Assembly: GCF_002975275.1 (NCBI RefSeq)
Contig: NZ_PCOQ01000008.1
Span: 62,001-126,000, forward strand
DNA: 64,000 bases
Reading direction: 5' to 3'
From: Achromobacter sp. MYb9
GTDB lineage: Bacteria > Pseudomonadota > Gammaproteobacteria > Burkholderiales > Burkholderiaceae_B
Below the pieces are notes generated by a model. It was not told the DNA's origin. It worked only from the letters and a program-made list of their open reading frames with translations, and did no database searches. Shown piece after piece: positions 43,061 to 51,158 of the stretch (position 1 is its first letter; each line of letters begins with the position of its first letter). The position numbers and the translations under genes are program-made.

Positions 43061-43634
43061 CTTTTTTGAGCAGCCCTTCCAAGTGATTGTCGGATAAGGA
43101 CTTTTCGGGCTTGTTATCCGACTGTTCATAGGCTTGTCCACATTCGATGGGGACAAGCCCGTGCGCTTATCCCCATCGCCTCGCGCCGCGAAACGCGGTG
43201 GCGTTTGGCGCGTGTGCCTGAGCGTTCTTTGCCCGCTACCCGCAAGTCATTGCCATATAAGGGTTTTTGGCGACTACCCGCATACTGTCCTCAGGCTTAT
43301 CCACATTTGGCGGGGACAACCCGGGCCGAAAATCGAGCGCTTGGGCCTTTCTTGACCACCCCTTGCAGGGCATTGATATCGCAAGGGATTTCGGACCTGC
43401 CCTCAAGCTGTCCTCATGCTTTTCCACAGAATGCTGGGACAAATCCACACACGATGGGGCAGACGCAAAAGGCCTGGACGGACATCCAGCCTTTTCGTGG
43501 ATAAACGCGCGGAAACTCATCCAAAAGGATGATTGCGCATTGTTTGATCAGTGGGTGCAAGTGCTTGGCAGGACAGGAAATTTTGGGTCTGCCCCAAAGC
43601 TGTCCTCAACGTTCTCCACAGTAAGCGGGGATAA
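43061..43634. repeat. Four copies of a 96-nt repeat with DnaA-box-like cores
   Basis: Copies lie at 43061-43156, 43224-43319, 43347-43442 and 43539-43634 and align without gaps. Each ends in a 36-nt core of form CTGTCCTCA-n-GCTT-n-TCCACA, then a variable spacer and GGGGACAA (43121, 43284, 43407, 43599). Copy 2 has a perfect DnaA box TTATCCACA (43297-43305). Copy 3 has TTTTCCACA. Copies 1 and 4 have TTGTCCACA and TTCTCCACA. Spacers are 67, 27 and 96 nt. Copy 1 also has two 9-bp stems. No gene is present here. Confidence 0.75.
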
Positions 43635-43638
43635 GTTG

Positions 43639-43723
43639 CCCCCACGCTGCGCTCGCTACGCGCGCTTGCTGCCCCCCGAGGGGGCTGCGCCGCCTTGGGG
43701 CGGCCCGGCGGCGGCGCGGCTGT
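43639..43723. repeat. GC-rich 85-bp repeat, copy A
   Basis: It begins CCCCCACGCTGCGCTCGC and ends CGGCGCGGCTGT, with an internal CCCCCCGAGGGGGC hairpin. Similar C/G-rich units are scattered in intergenic DNA of Burkholderiales, as I recall it. Copy B follows with a 94-bp period. Confidence 0.8.
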
Positions 43724-43732
43724 GCCAGGGCG

Positions 43733-43817
43733 CCCCCACGCTGCGCTCGCTACGCGCGCTTGCTGCCCCCGGAGGGGGCTGCGCCGCCTTGGGGCGGCCC
43801 GGCGGCGGCGCGGCTGT
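43733..43817. repeat. GC-rich 85-bp repeat, copy B
   Basis: It is nearly identical to copy A; a visible difference is CCCCCGGAGGGGG in place of CCCCCCGAGGGGG in the central hairpin. The two are direct repeats separated by 9 bp. The near-identity suggests recent duplication, unlike the diverged 96-nt units next to it. Confidence 0.8.
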
Positions 43818-43878
43818 TCTTCTTCAGGTTAAAAAAAACGCCGAGGCATCATCGAGGGCTCGGTGCTTCTTCAGGATG

Positions 43879-43909
43879 AAAAAAAGCCCCTCGACGCATC
43901 GAGGGGCTT
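43879..43909 (-). terminator. Intrinsic terminator of the FMN reductase gene
   Basis: Read on the minus strand, AAGCCCCTCGA (43899-43909, complement) pairs with its partner at 43884-43894 around a CGCA loop, followed by seven T. It lies 70 bp after the reductase stop. Confidence 0.9.
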
Positions 43910-43936
43910 GATCGCCCGGAGGTAGATCGGGCGATC
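43910..43936. repeat. 9-bp inverted repeat beside the terminator
   Basis: GATCGCCCG (43910-43918) and CGGGCGATC (43928-43936) are perfect arms with a 9-nt loop. It touches the terminator stem, so the two hairpins are stacked and may give strong termination together. Confidence 0.6.
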
Positions 43937-43978
43937 GGCGCCGGCGGGGGCAGGGCCCCGGGCCGGCGGCGGCGGCAA

Positions 43979-44533
43979 TCAGCTGTTCAGCTTCTTGACC
44001 CAATCGACATAGCGGTCGATCCAGCCTTGCAGGAATTTGCGCGTGCCTTCATTGGTGATGTTGAACTGATCGTCGACCAGGCCTTCCGTGTATTGCAGGA
44101 AGACTTCCGGCGTGGTCAGCGCGTTGGCGCCTTCGGCGGCCAGGATGTTGCGCAGGTGCTGCTGCATCAGCGCGGTGCCGGCGGCGCTGGGCGATGCCCC
44201 GACGATGCCGACAGCCTTGCCGGGCCACGAGTTCTGGCCCCAGGGGCGCGAGCCCCAGTCGATGGCGTTCTTGATGGCGGCGGGCACCGAGCGGTTGTGT
44301 TCGGGCGAGACGAACAAGATGCCTTGCGCGTCGGCGATCTGTTGCTTGAGCTTGGCGGCAGGCGGCGGCAGGTTGTTTTCGTTGTCCTGGTTGTAGAGCG
44401 GGATGTCGCCCAGGCTCACGTACTCGAACTTGAATTCGGCGGGAACCAGCTTTTCCAGCGCGCGGGCCAGTCGCAGGTTGATGGAGGCAGCGCGCAGGCT
44501 TCCGACGAAAACCGCAATCTTGTAGGTGCTCAT
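43979..44533 (-). CDS. NADPH-dependent FMN reductase
   Basis: 184 residues from the ATG at 44533 (MSTYKIAVFVGSLR). The GSLRAAS motif near residue 11 binds FMN phosphate, and SPEHNRSVPAAIKNAIDW matches the conserved SPEYNxSxPGxLKNAID region of this family. It would reduce FMN or quinones with NADPH in the cytoplasm. Monocistronic, with a two-hairpin terminator. A longer upstream frame from 44659 is not supported. Confidence 0.92.
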   Translation of the reverse strand: MSTYKIAVFVGSLRAASINLRLARALEKLVPAEFKFEYVSLGDIPLYNQDNENNLPPPAAKLKQQIADAQGILFVSPEHNRSVPAAIKNAIDWGSRPWGQNSWPGKAVGIVGASPSAAGTALMQQHLRNILAAEGANALTTPEVFLQYTEGLVDDQFNITNEGTRKFLQGWIDRYVDWVKKLNS

Positions 44534-44674
44534 GAGGCGTGTGCTCCAACGGGTAAAGGAAGGTTCAGTGTAGACCTGGACCGCAGCCTGCTCAATGCCG
44601 ATTCCGCATATCGATATCGCGCGCAGGCCTGCGGTGTGTGGCGGGGCGCAACCAGGCAACTCAACGAGACAACC

Positions 44675-45049
44675 TCATGTCATCAGGCTGACGTGCGCGG
44701 ACACCACGCGCCAGCCCTCGGGCGTGCGCAGCCAGGTCTGGCTTTGGCGACCGATGCGGTCGCTGCCGTCGCGCTGGAATTCCAGGTTGGCGGTGGCGAA
44801 GTCGTTGCCGTAGGTCGTGATGGCCGTACGCAGGACGCGGCGCGCCAGACCCTGCGGCGAGCGCGTGGCGCGGAAGGCGCGGATGGCTTCATAGCCATAC
44901 AGGTTTTCGCCCGCGCCGTAGCGCAAGGTGTGCGGGCTATTCCAGAAGAGGGTGTCCAACACGTCCACCTGGTTGTTGACCAGGGCGGTCTCGTAGCGCT
45001 CGCACGCTGCCGTGACCTCGGCCACGACGTCGGGCAGATTGATTTCCAT
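44675..45049 (-). CDS. AtzH/HpxZ-like protein (DUF3225)
   Basis: 124 residues from the ATG at 45049 ([12 protein letters not shown]). The NTF2-like fold pattern is visible: [37 protein letters not shown] and [24 protein letters not shown]3225 proteins are HpxZ of oxalurate breakdown or AtzH, a dicarboxyurea deamidase in the cyanuric acid pathway. The AtzG/AtzE-like genes lie about 1.5 kb away on the same strand. Substrate here is not known. Confidence 0.8.
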   Translation of the reverse strand: MEINLPDVVAEVTAACERYETALVNNQVDVLDTLFWNSPHTLRYGAGENLYGYEAIRAFRATRSPQGLARRVLRTAITTYGNDFATANLEFQRDGSDRIGRQSQTWLRTPEGWRVVSAHVSLMT

Positions 45050-45268
45050 GCGTCTTCTCCATATGCACCGTTCTGGTGCGGGTTTTAGGGTAATCACCAA
45101 TATGGTGTCTGCGGCGGTGCGCGGATGGGCCGGAAAGCACCCGCCGGCGCGCGGGCCCCAGGGGAGGCGCGCGTCGCCAGGCTGGCACGCCGCTTGCTAG
45201 GGTTAACACTGCACTAGCACTGCATCAGCACGACATAACAAGCTGCACCGCTGCCCAGGAGTTCCGCC

Positions 45269-45811
45269 ATGTCCCATTCCGCCATTTCCGCCCCGGTCAC
45301 CATGTTGGTCACCCGGCATATCGCGCCCGAGCGCTATAGCGATTTCCTGTCCTGGATGCGCCAGGGCGAAATCCTGGCGGCGGGTTTTCCGGGGTTTCTG
45401 GGGTCGGGCGTGTTGCAGCCCCCTGAAGGCGGCGACCAGTACCAGATCGTGTTGCGGTTTACCGATGCCGCCAGCCTTTCCCGGTGGGAAAAATCCCTGC
45501 CTCGCCGGATGTGGCTGGAACGCGGGGCCACCCTGGTGCGGGCCAGCCACGAGCATCGTGTCAGCGGCACCGACGGCTGGTTCGCGCCCAAGGCCGCGAG
45601 CGCGCCGCCGCGCTGGAAGCAGGCGGTCAGCATCTGGCTGGCCTACTTTCCGGTACTGCTGGTGTTTTCGATACTGGTCAGCGAACACTTGAGCATCCTG
45701 CCGATATTCTGGCGCGTGTTGATCACCAGCGTGATCCTGACGCCGATCATGGTGTTTGTCTGCATTCCCGTCATCACGCGCGTGCTGCAGCGCTGGCTGC
45801 GGGCCGGCTGA
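45269..45811 (+). CDS. ABM-domain protein fused to membrane helices
   Basis: 180 residues from the ATG at 45269 with AGGAG upstream. The N-terminal dimeric alpha-beta barrel (about 10-95: VTMLVTRHIAPERYSDFLSW, GVLQPPEGGDQYQIVLRF) is followed by two transmembrane helices, about 117-137 (AVSIWLAYFPVLLVFSILV) and 145-170 (WRVLITSVILTPIMVFVCIP). This two-part protein is known as an ABM-type membrane protein. It would place the barrel at the inner membrane. It is on the plus strand between AtzH-like and GntR genes, so it is not part of that operon. Confidence 0.8.
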   Translation: MSHSAISAPVTMLVTRHIAPERYSDFLSWMRQGEILAAGFPGFLGSGVLQPPEGGDQYQIVLRFTDAASLSRWEKSLPRRMWLERGATLVRASHEHRVSGTDGWFAPKAASAPPRWKQAVSIWLAYFPVLLVFSILVSEHLSILPIFWRVLITSVILTPIMVFVCIPVITRVLQRWLRAG

Positions 45812-45832
45812 CGGCCTCTGCAAATCGCAGGC

Positions 45833-46540
45833 TCAAGCGGCCTTGGCGCGGCGCGTGGAATACAGGCGGTGCAGTGTGATCTTGCGCACCGCCGTCTGGC
45901 TATCCTGGATATGGGCCTGTAGCAAGCGGGCGGCGTTGGTCGCGTCGCGCGCCAGCAGGGCGCGCAGGATCGCGCCATGTTCCTCGTAGGTCTTGCCGAC
46001 GCGGTCGGGCAGGGTGAAGTCCAGCCGCCGCACGATGCGGATGCGTTCGGTGGCGGCGCGGTGTACCCGCGATATCTCGGGGTTGCCGCCCGCGGCCACC
46101 AGGTCGATGTGGAAACGCTCGTCCAGATCGGCCAGCCATTCGCCATCGCTTGAACGCGCGCTTTCGTCCACCAGCCAGATGTCCGCCAACGCCTGCAGCG
46201 CACGCGCGGGATCCGGCGCCAGACCCGGGGCGCACAGCGCATGCACGGCGGCGGTCTCAAGCACGCTGCGCAGTTCGTAGAAATGGTCCAGCGTATTGAA
46301 GTCCAGCGGCTTGACCAGCCAGCCGTTACGCTGCCGGACTTCCAGATAGCCTTCGCGTTCCAGTCGGAACAACGCTTCGCGCACAGGGGTCCGGCTGACC
46401 TGCAGGCGCTCCGCGATCTCGGTTTCCGTGAAACGGTCGCCCGGCGCCAGCCGGAAATCCAGAATGTCCCGTTTCAACGATCCGTAGGCCGAATCGGCCA
46501 GGGTGCGCGGCATGTCGATGGCGGCGAAAGCGGTTTCCAT
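45833..46540 (-). CDS. GntR-family regulator (FCD type)
   Basis: 235 residues from the ATG at 46540 (METAFAAIDMPRTL). The N-terminal winged helix has LKRDILDFRLAPGDRFTETEIAE and VSRTPVREALFRLEREGYL. The C-terminal FCD ligand domain carries ELRSVLETAAVHALC and LDERFHIDLVAAGG with the metal-binding His. It is the last gene of the minus-strand ABC/amidase operon and likely controls it. A matching palindrome lies at 50885-50896. Confidence 0.92.
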   Translation of the reverse strand: METAFAAIDMPRTLADSAYGSLKRDILDFRLAPGDRFTETEIAERLQVSRTPVREALFRLEREGYLEVRQRNGWLVKPLDFNTLDHFYELRSVLETAAVHALCAPGLAPDPARALQALADIWLVDESARSSDGEWLADLDERFHIDLVAAGGNPEISRVHRAATERIRIVRRLDFTLPDRVGKTYEEHGAILRALLARDATNAARLLQAHIQDSQTAVRKITLHRLYSTRRAKAA

Positions 46541-46575
46541 AGCGTGGCCTTGAAGGGATATCGGAAAGGGGCTGT

Positions 46576-47964
46576 TCAGGGAGTGCGGACCCGCGACACG
46601 CCAGCCTGCTCCAGCGCATAAGCGGCGCCAAGGCAGTCGGCTTCGCGCCACGGGGCGCCGATCAGTTGCACGCCCAACGGCAGATGGCCGTCCTGTTCCG
46701 TCTCGGGCCACGTGGGCGCGGTGCAGACCGGCAGGCCAATGCAAGAGATCGGTTGTGTCAGCAGGCCCATGCTGGCGCGCGCCGGCATGGATTTACCCGC
46801 CAGCGTCAGCCAGTCGGTGCCTATCTTCGTAGCGGACACGGGCGTGGCGGGCGCGATCAACACGTCGTACTGGCTGAATAAGGCCAGCGCTTCGCGGTAG
46901 ACGCGATGGCGCACGCGCTGCGCCTGCTGGACCCAGGCGGCGGGCACCAGGCTGCCTGCGACAAGGCGGTCGCGGGAGTGGGGTTCGTAGTAGTCGTAGT
47001 GCGTGACGAGCTTGCGGCGATGCAGCGCGCCGCCTTCGGCCGCGGTGATGATGAATGCGGCCGCGCGGGCCTGGGCCGCGCCAGGCAGCTCCACGACGGC
47101 GGTGGTGCCCAGTGCTTGCGCCGCGATGTCGACGGCGCGGCGCGCCTGCGGGCCGGCCCATTGCGCGAAGTACCCGCCCAGCACCGCGACGCGTAACGAA
47201 CGGGCGCCGTGCGCCAGGGAAGGCAGGACGGGGTCGGCGGCATATTGCGCGCAAGCCGCGTCATCGGCGTCTGGACCTTGCAGCGCATCGTAGGCTGCCG
47301 TCAGGTCGCTGACGCTGGCGGCGAACGGCCCCAGGTGATCCAGGCTGCCCACAAAGGGAAAAGAGCCGGTGCGCGGCAGGCGGCCCAGGGTGGGCTTCAG
47401 CCCGAAAATGCCGCAGAGCGAGGCGGGCACACGGATCGAGCCGTTGGTGTCGGACCCCAAGGTCAGCGGCACCAGCCCCCCCGCGACGGCGGCCGCGCTT
47501 CCCCCGGACGAGCCGCCCGCGATGCGTGTGGTGTCGTGCGGGTTGTGGCAGGGGCCGTAGTGCGTGTTCTCGGTGGTGAAGCCGTAGGCGTGCTCGTCCA
47601 TGTTCAGCGCGCCGACCAGCACCGCGCCCGCGTCGCGCATGCGAGCGACCAGCCGTGCGTCGTGGCGGGCTGGCGCGTTGGACGCGTTGACCCGGCCGCC
47701 CGCCAGCGTCACTTCATCGGCGATGTCGAACAGATTTTTAACGGCATAGGGCACGCCTGCCAGCGGGGGCAGCGGCTCGCCGCGTGCGCGACGCGCATCG
47801 ATGGCGGTCGCTTCCTGGCGGGCGCGCGCTTCGGTGACCGCGGTAAAGCAGTTGTAGCGGGAATCGTGTTCGCGGATGCGCGCCAGGGTGGCGTCCAGCA
47901 CGGCCTGCGCGCTGCGCTCGCCGCTGGCGACTTGCCGGGCGATGTCTGCGGCGGGGCCGGTCAC
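46576..47964 (-). CDS. AtzE-family amidase
   Basis: 462 residues. The amidase-signature catalytic set is visible: Lys76 (PYAVKNLFD), Ser152 in GGSSGGSAAAVA and nucleophile Ser176 in SDTNGSIRVPAS. AtzE hydrolyses 1-carboxybiuret in cyanuric acid breakdown and needs the small AtzG partner; HpxY/oxalurate-linked amidases are close relatives. Substrate here could be a related ureide. It overlaps the AtzG-like gene by ATGA. GntR follows after 35 bp. Confidence 0.88.
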   Translation of the reverse strand: MTGPAADIARQVASGERSAQAVLDATLARIREHDSRYNCFTAVTEARARQEATAIDARRARGEPLPPLAGVPYAVKNLFDIADEVTLAGGRVNASNAPARHDARLVARMRDAGAVLVGALNMDEHAYGFTTENTHYGPCHNPHDTTRIAGGSSGGSAAAVAGGLVPLTLGSDTNGSIRVPASLCGIFGLKPTLGRLPRTGSFPFVGSLDHLGPFAASVSDLTAAYDALQGPDADDAACAQYAADPVLPSLAHGARSLRVAVLGGYFAQWAGPQARRAVDIAAQALGTTAVVELPGAAQARAAAFIITAAEGGALHRRKLVTHYDYYEPHSRDRLVAGSLVPAAWVQQAQRVRHRVYREALALFSQYDVLIAPATPVSATKIGTDWLTLAGKSMPARASMGLLTQPISCIGLPVCTAPTWPETEQDGHLPLGVQLIGAPWREADCLGAAYALEQAGVSRVRTP

Positions 47965-48143
47965 GGGCGGAACACCGAAGCCGATTCCAGCTCGACGGGC
48001 AGCGCCTCATCCACGAAGCTGGCGGCAATGTCGTGGATGCGCGCGAACTGCTGCACAACCTCGGCCGTGGTGGCTTCGCGCAAGGCATACCCCGACAGCG
48101 CCAAGGCGCTGCGCACATATTGATCGATGGTTTCCTGGGTCAT
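47961..48143 (-). CDS. AtzG-like small subunit (DUF4089)
   Basis: 60 residues from the ATG at 48143 (MTQETIDQYVRSALA). It is helical, with GYALREATTAEVVQQFARI and ending VELESASVFRP. This is the GatC-like partner that holds the amidase AtzE in a complex; AtzE is insoluble without it in the described system. ATGA overlap with atzE-like gene supports a one-to-one product ratio. Easily missed because of its size. Confidence 0.82.
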   Translation of the reverse strand: MTQETIDQYVRSALALSGYALREATTAEVVQQFARIHDIAASFVDEALPVELESASVFRP

Positions 48144-48210
48144 GGCGGATTCTCCCGATGGGCTGGATGGTGGCGGGCTTGATGACTTGCACACGCGCAA
48201 TGGCGCGCGC

Positions 48211-49032
48211 TTACTTGCGCACTTCGCGCTGGAAGATCTCGAGGCTTAGTTTCTTCATCTGGATGAAGCTGGGTTCGGACAGCGTTTCCACGGTGCGGGG
48301 GCGGGCGTCGCCGTAGTCCAGGATTTCAGCGACACGCGTCGGCCGCTTGGTCAAGAGCAGGATCTGGTCGGCCAGGTACACCGCTTCTTCCAGATCGTGC
48401 GAGACCAGCAGCATCGTGGTGCCCGTCTGCATGAACACTTCCTGCAGCTTTTCGCGGATGAACAGCGTCATCTCGAAATCCAGCGCCGAGAACGGTTCGT
48501 CCAGGAAAAGGACTTCGGGCCCGGGTGCCAGCGCGCGCATGATGGACGCCGTCTGCTGCTGCCCGCCGGACAATTCGTACGGATAGCGCTTCAGGTCGAA
48601 CTTGACGTCGAATGACGCCACCAGCTCTTCCACGCGCGCATCCACCTCGGCCTTGCTGCGGCCTTCCAGGCGTAGCGGGTAGGCGATGTTGTCGATGGTG
48701 CGCAGCCACGGGAACATGGCCTCGCGGTAGTTCTGGAACACGTAGCCGATCTTGGTCTGCGCCAGGGATTTTCCGTCGAACAGGATTTCGCCGGCATCAA
48801 TGGGGATCAGGCCGGCGATCATGTTGATCAGCGTGGACTTGCCGCAGCCGTTGGGGCCGAAGACCGAGACGATCTTGCCCTTGGGGATGTCCAGGTTGAA
48901 GTCTTCATACAGCGGCCAGCCCGCGAAGTACTTGGTCAGCCCGCGGATGGTGATGTGCGTGCCCAAGGGGCCGGGCGCAAACGGCGCGGCGGCGGGGGCG
49001 GGGGCAATGATGGGGTTGATGACGGTGGACAT
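48211..49032 (-). CDS. ABC transporter ATP-binding protein (nitrate/sulfonate type)
   Basis: 273 residues. Walker A GPNGCGKST at 59-67, Q-loop GYVFQNY, signature LSGGQQQ and Walker B VLFLDEPFSALD are all present; the switch His is in LLVSHDLEEAV. An N-terminal extension of about 25 residues is Ala/Pro-rich. It powers import in the SsuB/TauB/NrtD group. It is adjacent to the permease, with no gap, and 67 bp before the AtzG-like gene. Confidence 0.93.
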   Translation of the reverse strand: MSTVINPIIAPAPAAAPFAPGPLGTHITIRGLTKYFAGWPLYEDFNLDIPKGKIVSVFGPNGCGKSTLINMIAGLIPIDAGEILFDGKSLAQTKIGYVFQNYREAMFPWLRTIDNIAYPLRLEGRSKAEVDARVEELVASFDVKFDLKRYPYELSGGQQQTASIMRALAPGPEVLFLDEPFSALDFEMTLFIREKLQEVFMQTGTTMLLVSHDLEEAVYLADQILLLTKRPTRVAEILDYGDARPRTVETLSEPSFIQMKKLSLEIFQREVRK

Positions 49033-49827
49033 TTATCGGCCGCTCCAATGGACCACGCGCTTTTCCAGCACAAGAAAAAGAATGTTCAGCACGTAGCCCA
49101 GGGCGCCGGCCGCCAGGATCGCCGCGTACATCTCGCGCACGTTCAACACCTGCTGCGCATTGATGATGCGGTTGCCCAGGCCGCTGTCGGACCCAATGAA
49201 CATCTCGGCCACGATCACGATCACCAGCGCCATGGATACGCCGCTGCGCAGGCCCACGAACGTCGGCTGCATGCTTTCCCAGATCAGCACGTCCTTGAAA
49301 ATCTGCCAGCGCGAGGCGCCCATCACGCGGGCCGCCATCACCCGCTGCTTGCGCGCATTGATGACGCCGTACGCGCTGTTGAACAAAATCACCAGCACGG
49401 CCGCGAAGGCGGCGATGGCGATCTTGTTCATGTCGGTTACGCCGAAGATCATCAGGAACAGCGGGATCAGCGCGGACGACGGCGTGGACCGGAAGAAGTC
49501 CACCAGGAATTCGACGCTGCGATACGCTTTTTCATTGCTGCCCAGCAGCACGCCCAGCGGCACGCCGATGACGCCGGCGATGACGAAGGCTTGCAGCGTG
49601 CGGTTCAAGGACGACAGGAAATCCCACAGCAAGGGGCCGCCCGCCAGGCCCTTGGCCAGCGCCACGATGGTGGCGCTGGGGGTGGGCAGCAGCACGGGGC
49701 TGACCAGTTGCAGGCGCACCACCAGGTCCCAGATCACGAAAAGCGCCAGCGGTCCGATCAGCGGCAGAAAGCGCGCGCCGTTGAATTTGCGGGGTGGCTG
49801 CTTGGCTGGGGCGGTTGTTGCGGTCAT
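49033..49827 (-). CDS. ABC transporter permease
   Basis: 264 residues with about six transmembrane helices. It has the EAA-type loop of this family (VMGASRWQIFKDVLIWESMQP) that contacts the ATPase. The N-terminus is cytoplasmic and basic (TAPAKQPPRKF). It forms a homodimeric channel of the SsuC/TauC type. The ATPase gene starts right at its end, and the binding protein gene ends 3 bp before its start. Confidence 0.93.
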   Translation of the reverse strand: MTATTAPAKQPPRKFNGARFLPLIGPLALFVIWDLVVRLQLVSPVLLPTPSATIVALAKGLAGGPLLWDFLSSLNRTLQAFVIAGVIGVPLGVLLGSNEKAYRSVEFLVDFFRSTPSSALIPLFLMIFGVTDMNKIAIAAFAAVLVILFNSAYGVINARKQRVMAARVMGASRWQIFKDVLIWESMQPTFVGLRSGVSMALVIVIVAEMFIGSDSGLGNRIINAQQVLNVREMYAAILAAGALGYVLNILFLVLEKRVVHWSGR

Positions 49828-49830
49828 GGG

Positions 49831-50838
49831 TCAGCCCTTGTAAAGCATGGCCGACACGTCGACCTTCTGCGCGAAGATGCCCTTGTCGGTGAAGAGATCG
49901 AAGAATTTCTGGAAGTACTGGATGTCGCTGGGCGTGAACTCGTTGTAGAGCGTGTAGGCGGCCAGCGGCACTTCTTCGGTCATGGGGCCTTCGATGGCGG
50001 TGTAGCCCTTCATGAAGGGACGCGCCTCGGCCGGCTTGGTGCGGATCAGTTCGATGCCGCGCGCATAAGCGGCGATGAATTTCTTGCTTTCTTCCGGGTG
50101 CTTTTTCAGGAAGGCGGTGGTGAGCGATGCCGATCCGCCAAACCACGGCGCCATCGGATCACCCAATACGTATTTGGCGATCACGCCCGTTTCCAGCACG
50201 CGCGTGGTGCCGTTCAGGCGGCCCACCGTGCCCGTGGGTTCCAGCGTGTAGCACGCATCCAACTGGCCGGCGGCAACCGCGGCCACGTGCTGGCTGATCG
50301 CCAACTCGACCACGGTTGCTCCGGTTGCGCCGGCGCGCTCCAGTACTGCTTTGGCCAGCGTGGCATTCTGGATGCCGGGTCCAGATCCGACCTTTTTCCC
50401 CTTGAGGTCTGCTATGGATTTGATGGGACTGTCTTTCGCGACGATGAACTCGTCCAGCACGTTCTTGGCATTGCTGGGGTTGGACGCAAAAATCTTGAAC
50501 AAGCCGGGCGACGCGATCTCGCCGATGGCCAGGTTGGCCGAGCCCGTGCCGTTGGCGCTGCCGTCCGCACGGCCGGCCAGCATGGCTTCCATGACCTGCT
50601 GCGCGCCTGCGAACTTGAGCGGCTCGACGTTCAGGCCCGCTTCCTTGAAGTAGCCTTTTTCGACGGCGGCGTAAAACGGCAGGCCGGCGGCCACGGGCCA
50701 GAAGCCGATGCGGATCACCGGGCCCGATTGCGCGCGCACCAGGGCGGGCGCGGCCAACGTTGCGGCGCCTAGCGCGGCCCCCTGGATCAGGCGGCGGCGG
50801 GTGGCGTTGAAGGCGTAGGGCGCATTGCGGTTGATCAT
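49831..50838 (-). CDS. ABC transporter substrate-binding protein, Tat-type signal
   Basis: 335 residues from the ATG at 50838. The signal has twin arginine (TRRRLIQGAALGAATLAAPALVRA), so export by Tat is likely. The mature part fits SsuA/THI5-like binding proteins: IRIGFWPVAAGLPFYAAVEKGYF, FAGAQQVMEAMLAGRADG and LKGKKVGSGPG. It captures the imported compound in the periplasm. First gene of the operon; a 320-bp divergent region separates it from a LysR gene. Confidence 0.9.
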   Translation of the reverse strand: MINRNAPYAFNATRRRLIQGAALGAATLAAPALVRAQSGPVIRIGFWPVAAGLPFYAAVEKGYFKEAGLNVEPLKFAGAQQVMEAMLAGRADGSANGTGSANLAIGEIASPGLFKIFASNPSNAKNVLDEFIVAKDSPIKSIADLKGKKVGSGPGIQNATLAKAVLERAGATGATVVELAISQHVAAVAAGQLDACYTLEPTGTVGRLNGTTRVLETGVIAKYVLGDPMAPWFGGSASLTTAFLKKHPEESKKFIAAYARGIELIRTKPAEARPFMKGYTAIEGPMTEEVPLAAYTLYNEFTPSDIQYFQKFFDLFTDKGIFAQKVDVSAMLYKG

Positions 50839-51158
50839 GAAGGCTCCTGGTGTGCTGGCGGAATATTCCGGTGACGGCGCTTGCCTTGTAGACAAGCTTG
50901 CATACCAGTCATCAAGCAAAACCCGTGCCAACTTGGGCCGACGGGTCCTTTCCCTATGGCGCAGGCTTTGCCCGGCGCCTGCGTGGTGCCTCGCATGAAC
51001 CATTTTGGTGCATGCCGCACCACTTAAGGGGACGCAACGGCGTGTGGACCCGCTTCCCCGGGCAGTTGGGGGTTAGCATGTACGCGACCCGGGGCGTGCC
51101 GTTCCGGGCGTTTCAAGCAGACGGGAAACAGGGCGTCGCCAAGCGGCGACAGTTCAAG
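50839..51158. promoter_or_regulatory. 320-bp divergent promoter region
   Basis: It separates the ABC/amidase operon (minus) from a LysR gene (plus). Besides the GntR-type palindrome it holds inverted arms GTGGTGC (50983-50989) and GCACCAC (51017-51023), with ACCA-TTT-TGGT between them. No coding frame in it is convincing. Confidence 0.5.
50885..50896. promoter_or_regulatory. Candidate GntR operator
   Basis: CTTGT-AG-ACAAG is a 12-bp palindrome about 47 bp upstream of the binding-protein start. It resembles TTGTATACAA-type sites used by several GntR-family regulators. The operon itself encodes a GntR protein as its last gene. Confidence 0.5.

Noticed and set aside
43121..43634. CRISPR array: four copies of a 36-nt core
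   Set aside because: The copies are strongly diverged, spacings are 163, 123 and 192 nt, similarity extends 60 nt upstream of each core, and no cas gene is near.
43061..43634. Chromosomal origin (oriC) from the DnaA-box-like cores
   Set aside because: No dnaA, dnaN, rpmH or gyrB genes are near, only one box is perfect, and no AT-rich unwinding element is visible. It is kept as a possible DnaA-binding site instead.
43267..43911. Open frame of 214 codons in the repeat region
   Set aside because: It is a chance read-through of the 96-nt and 85-bp repeats, with repeated peptide blocks and no ribosome site.
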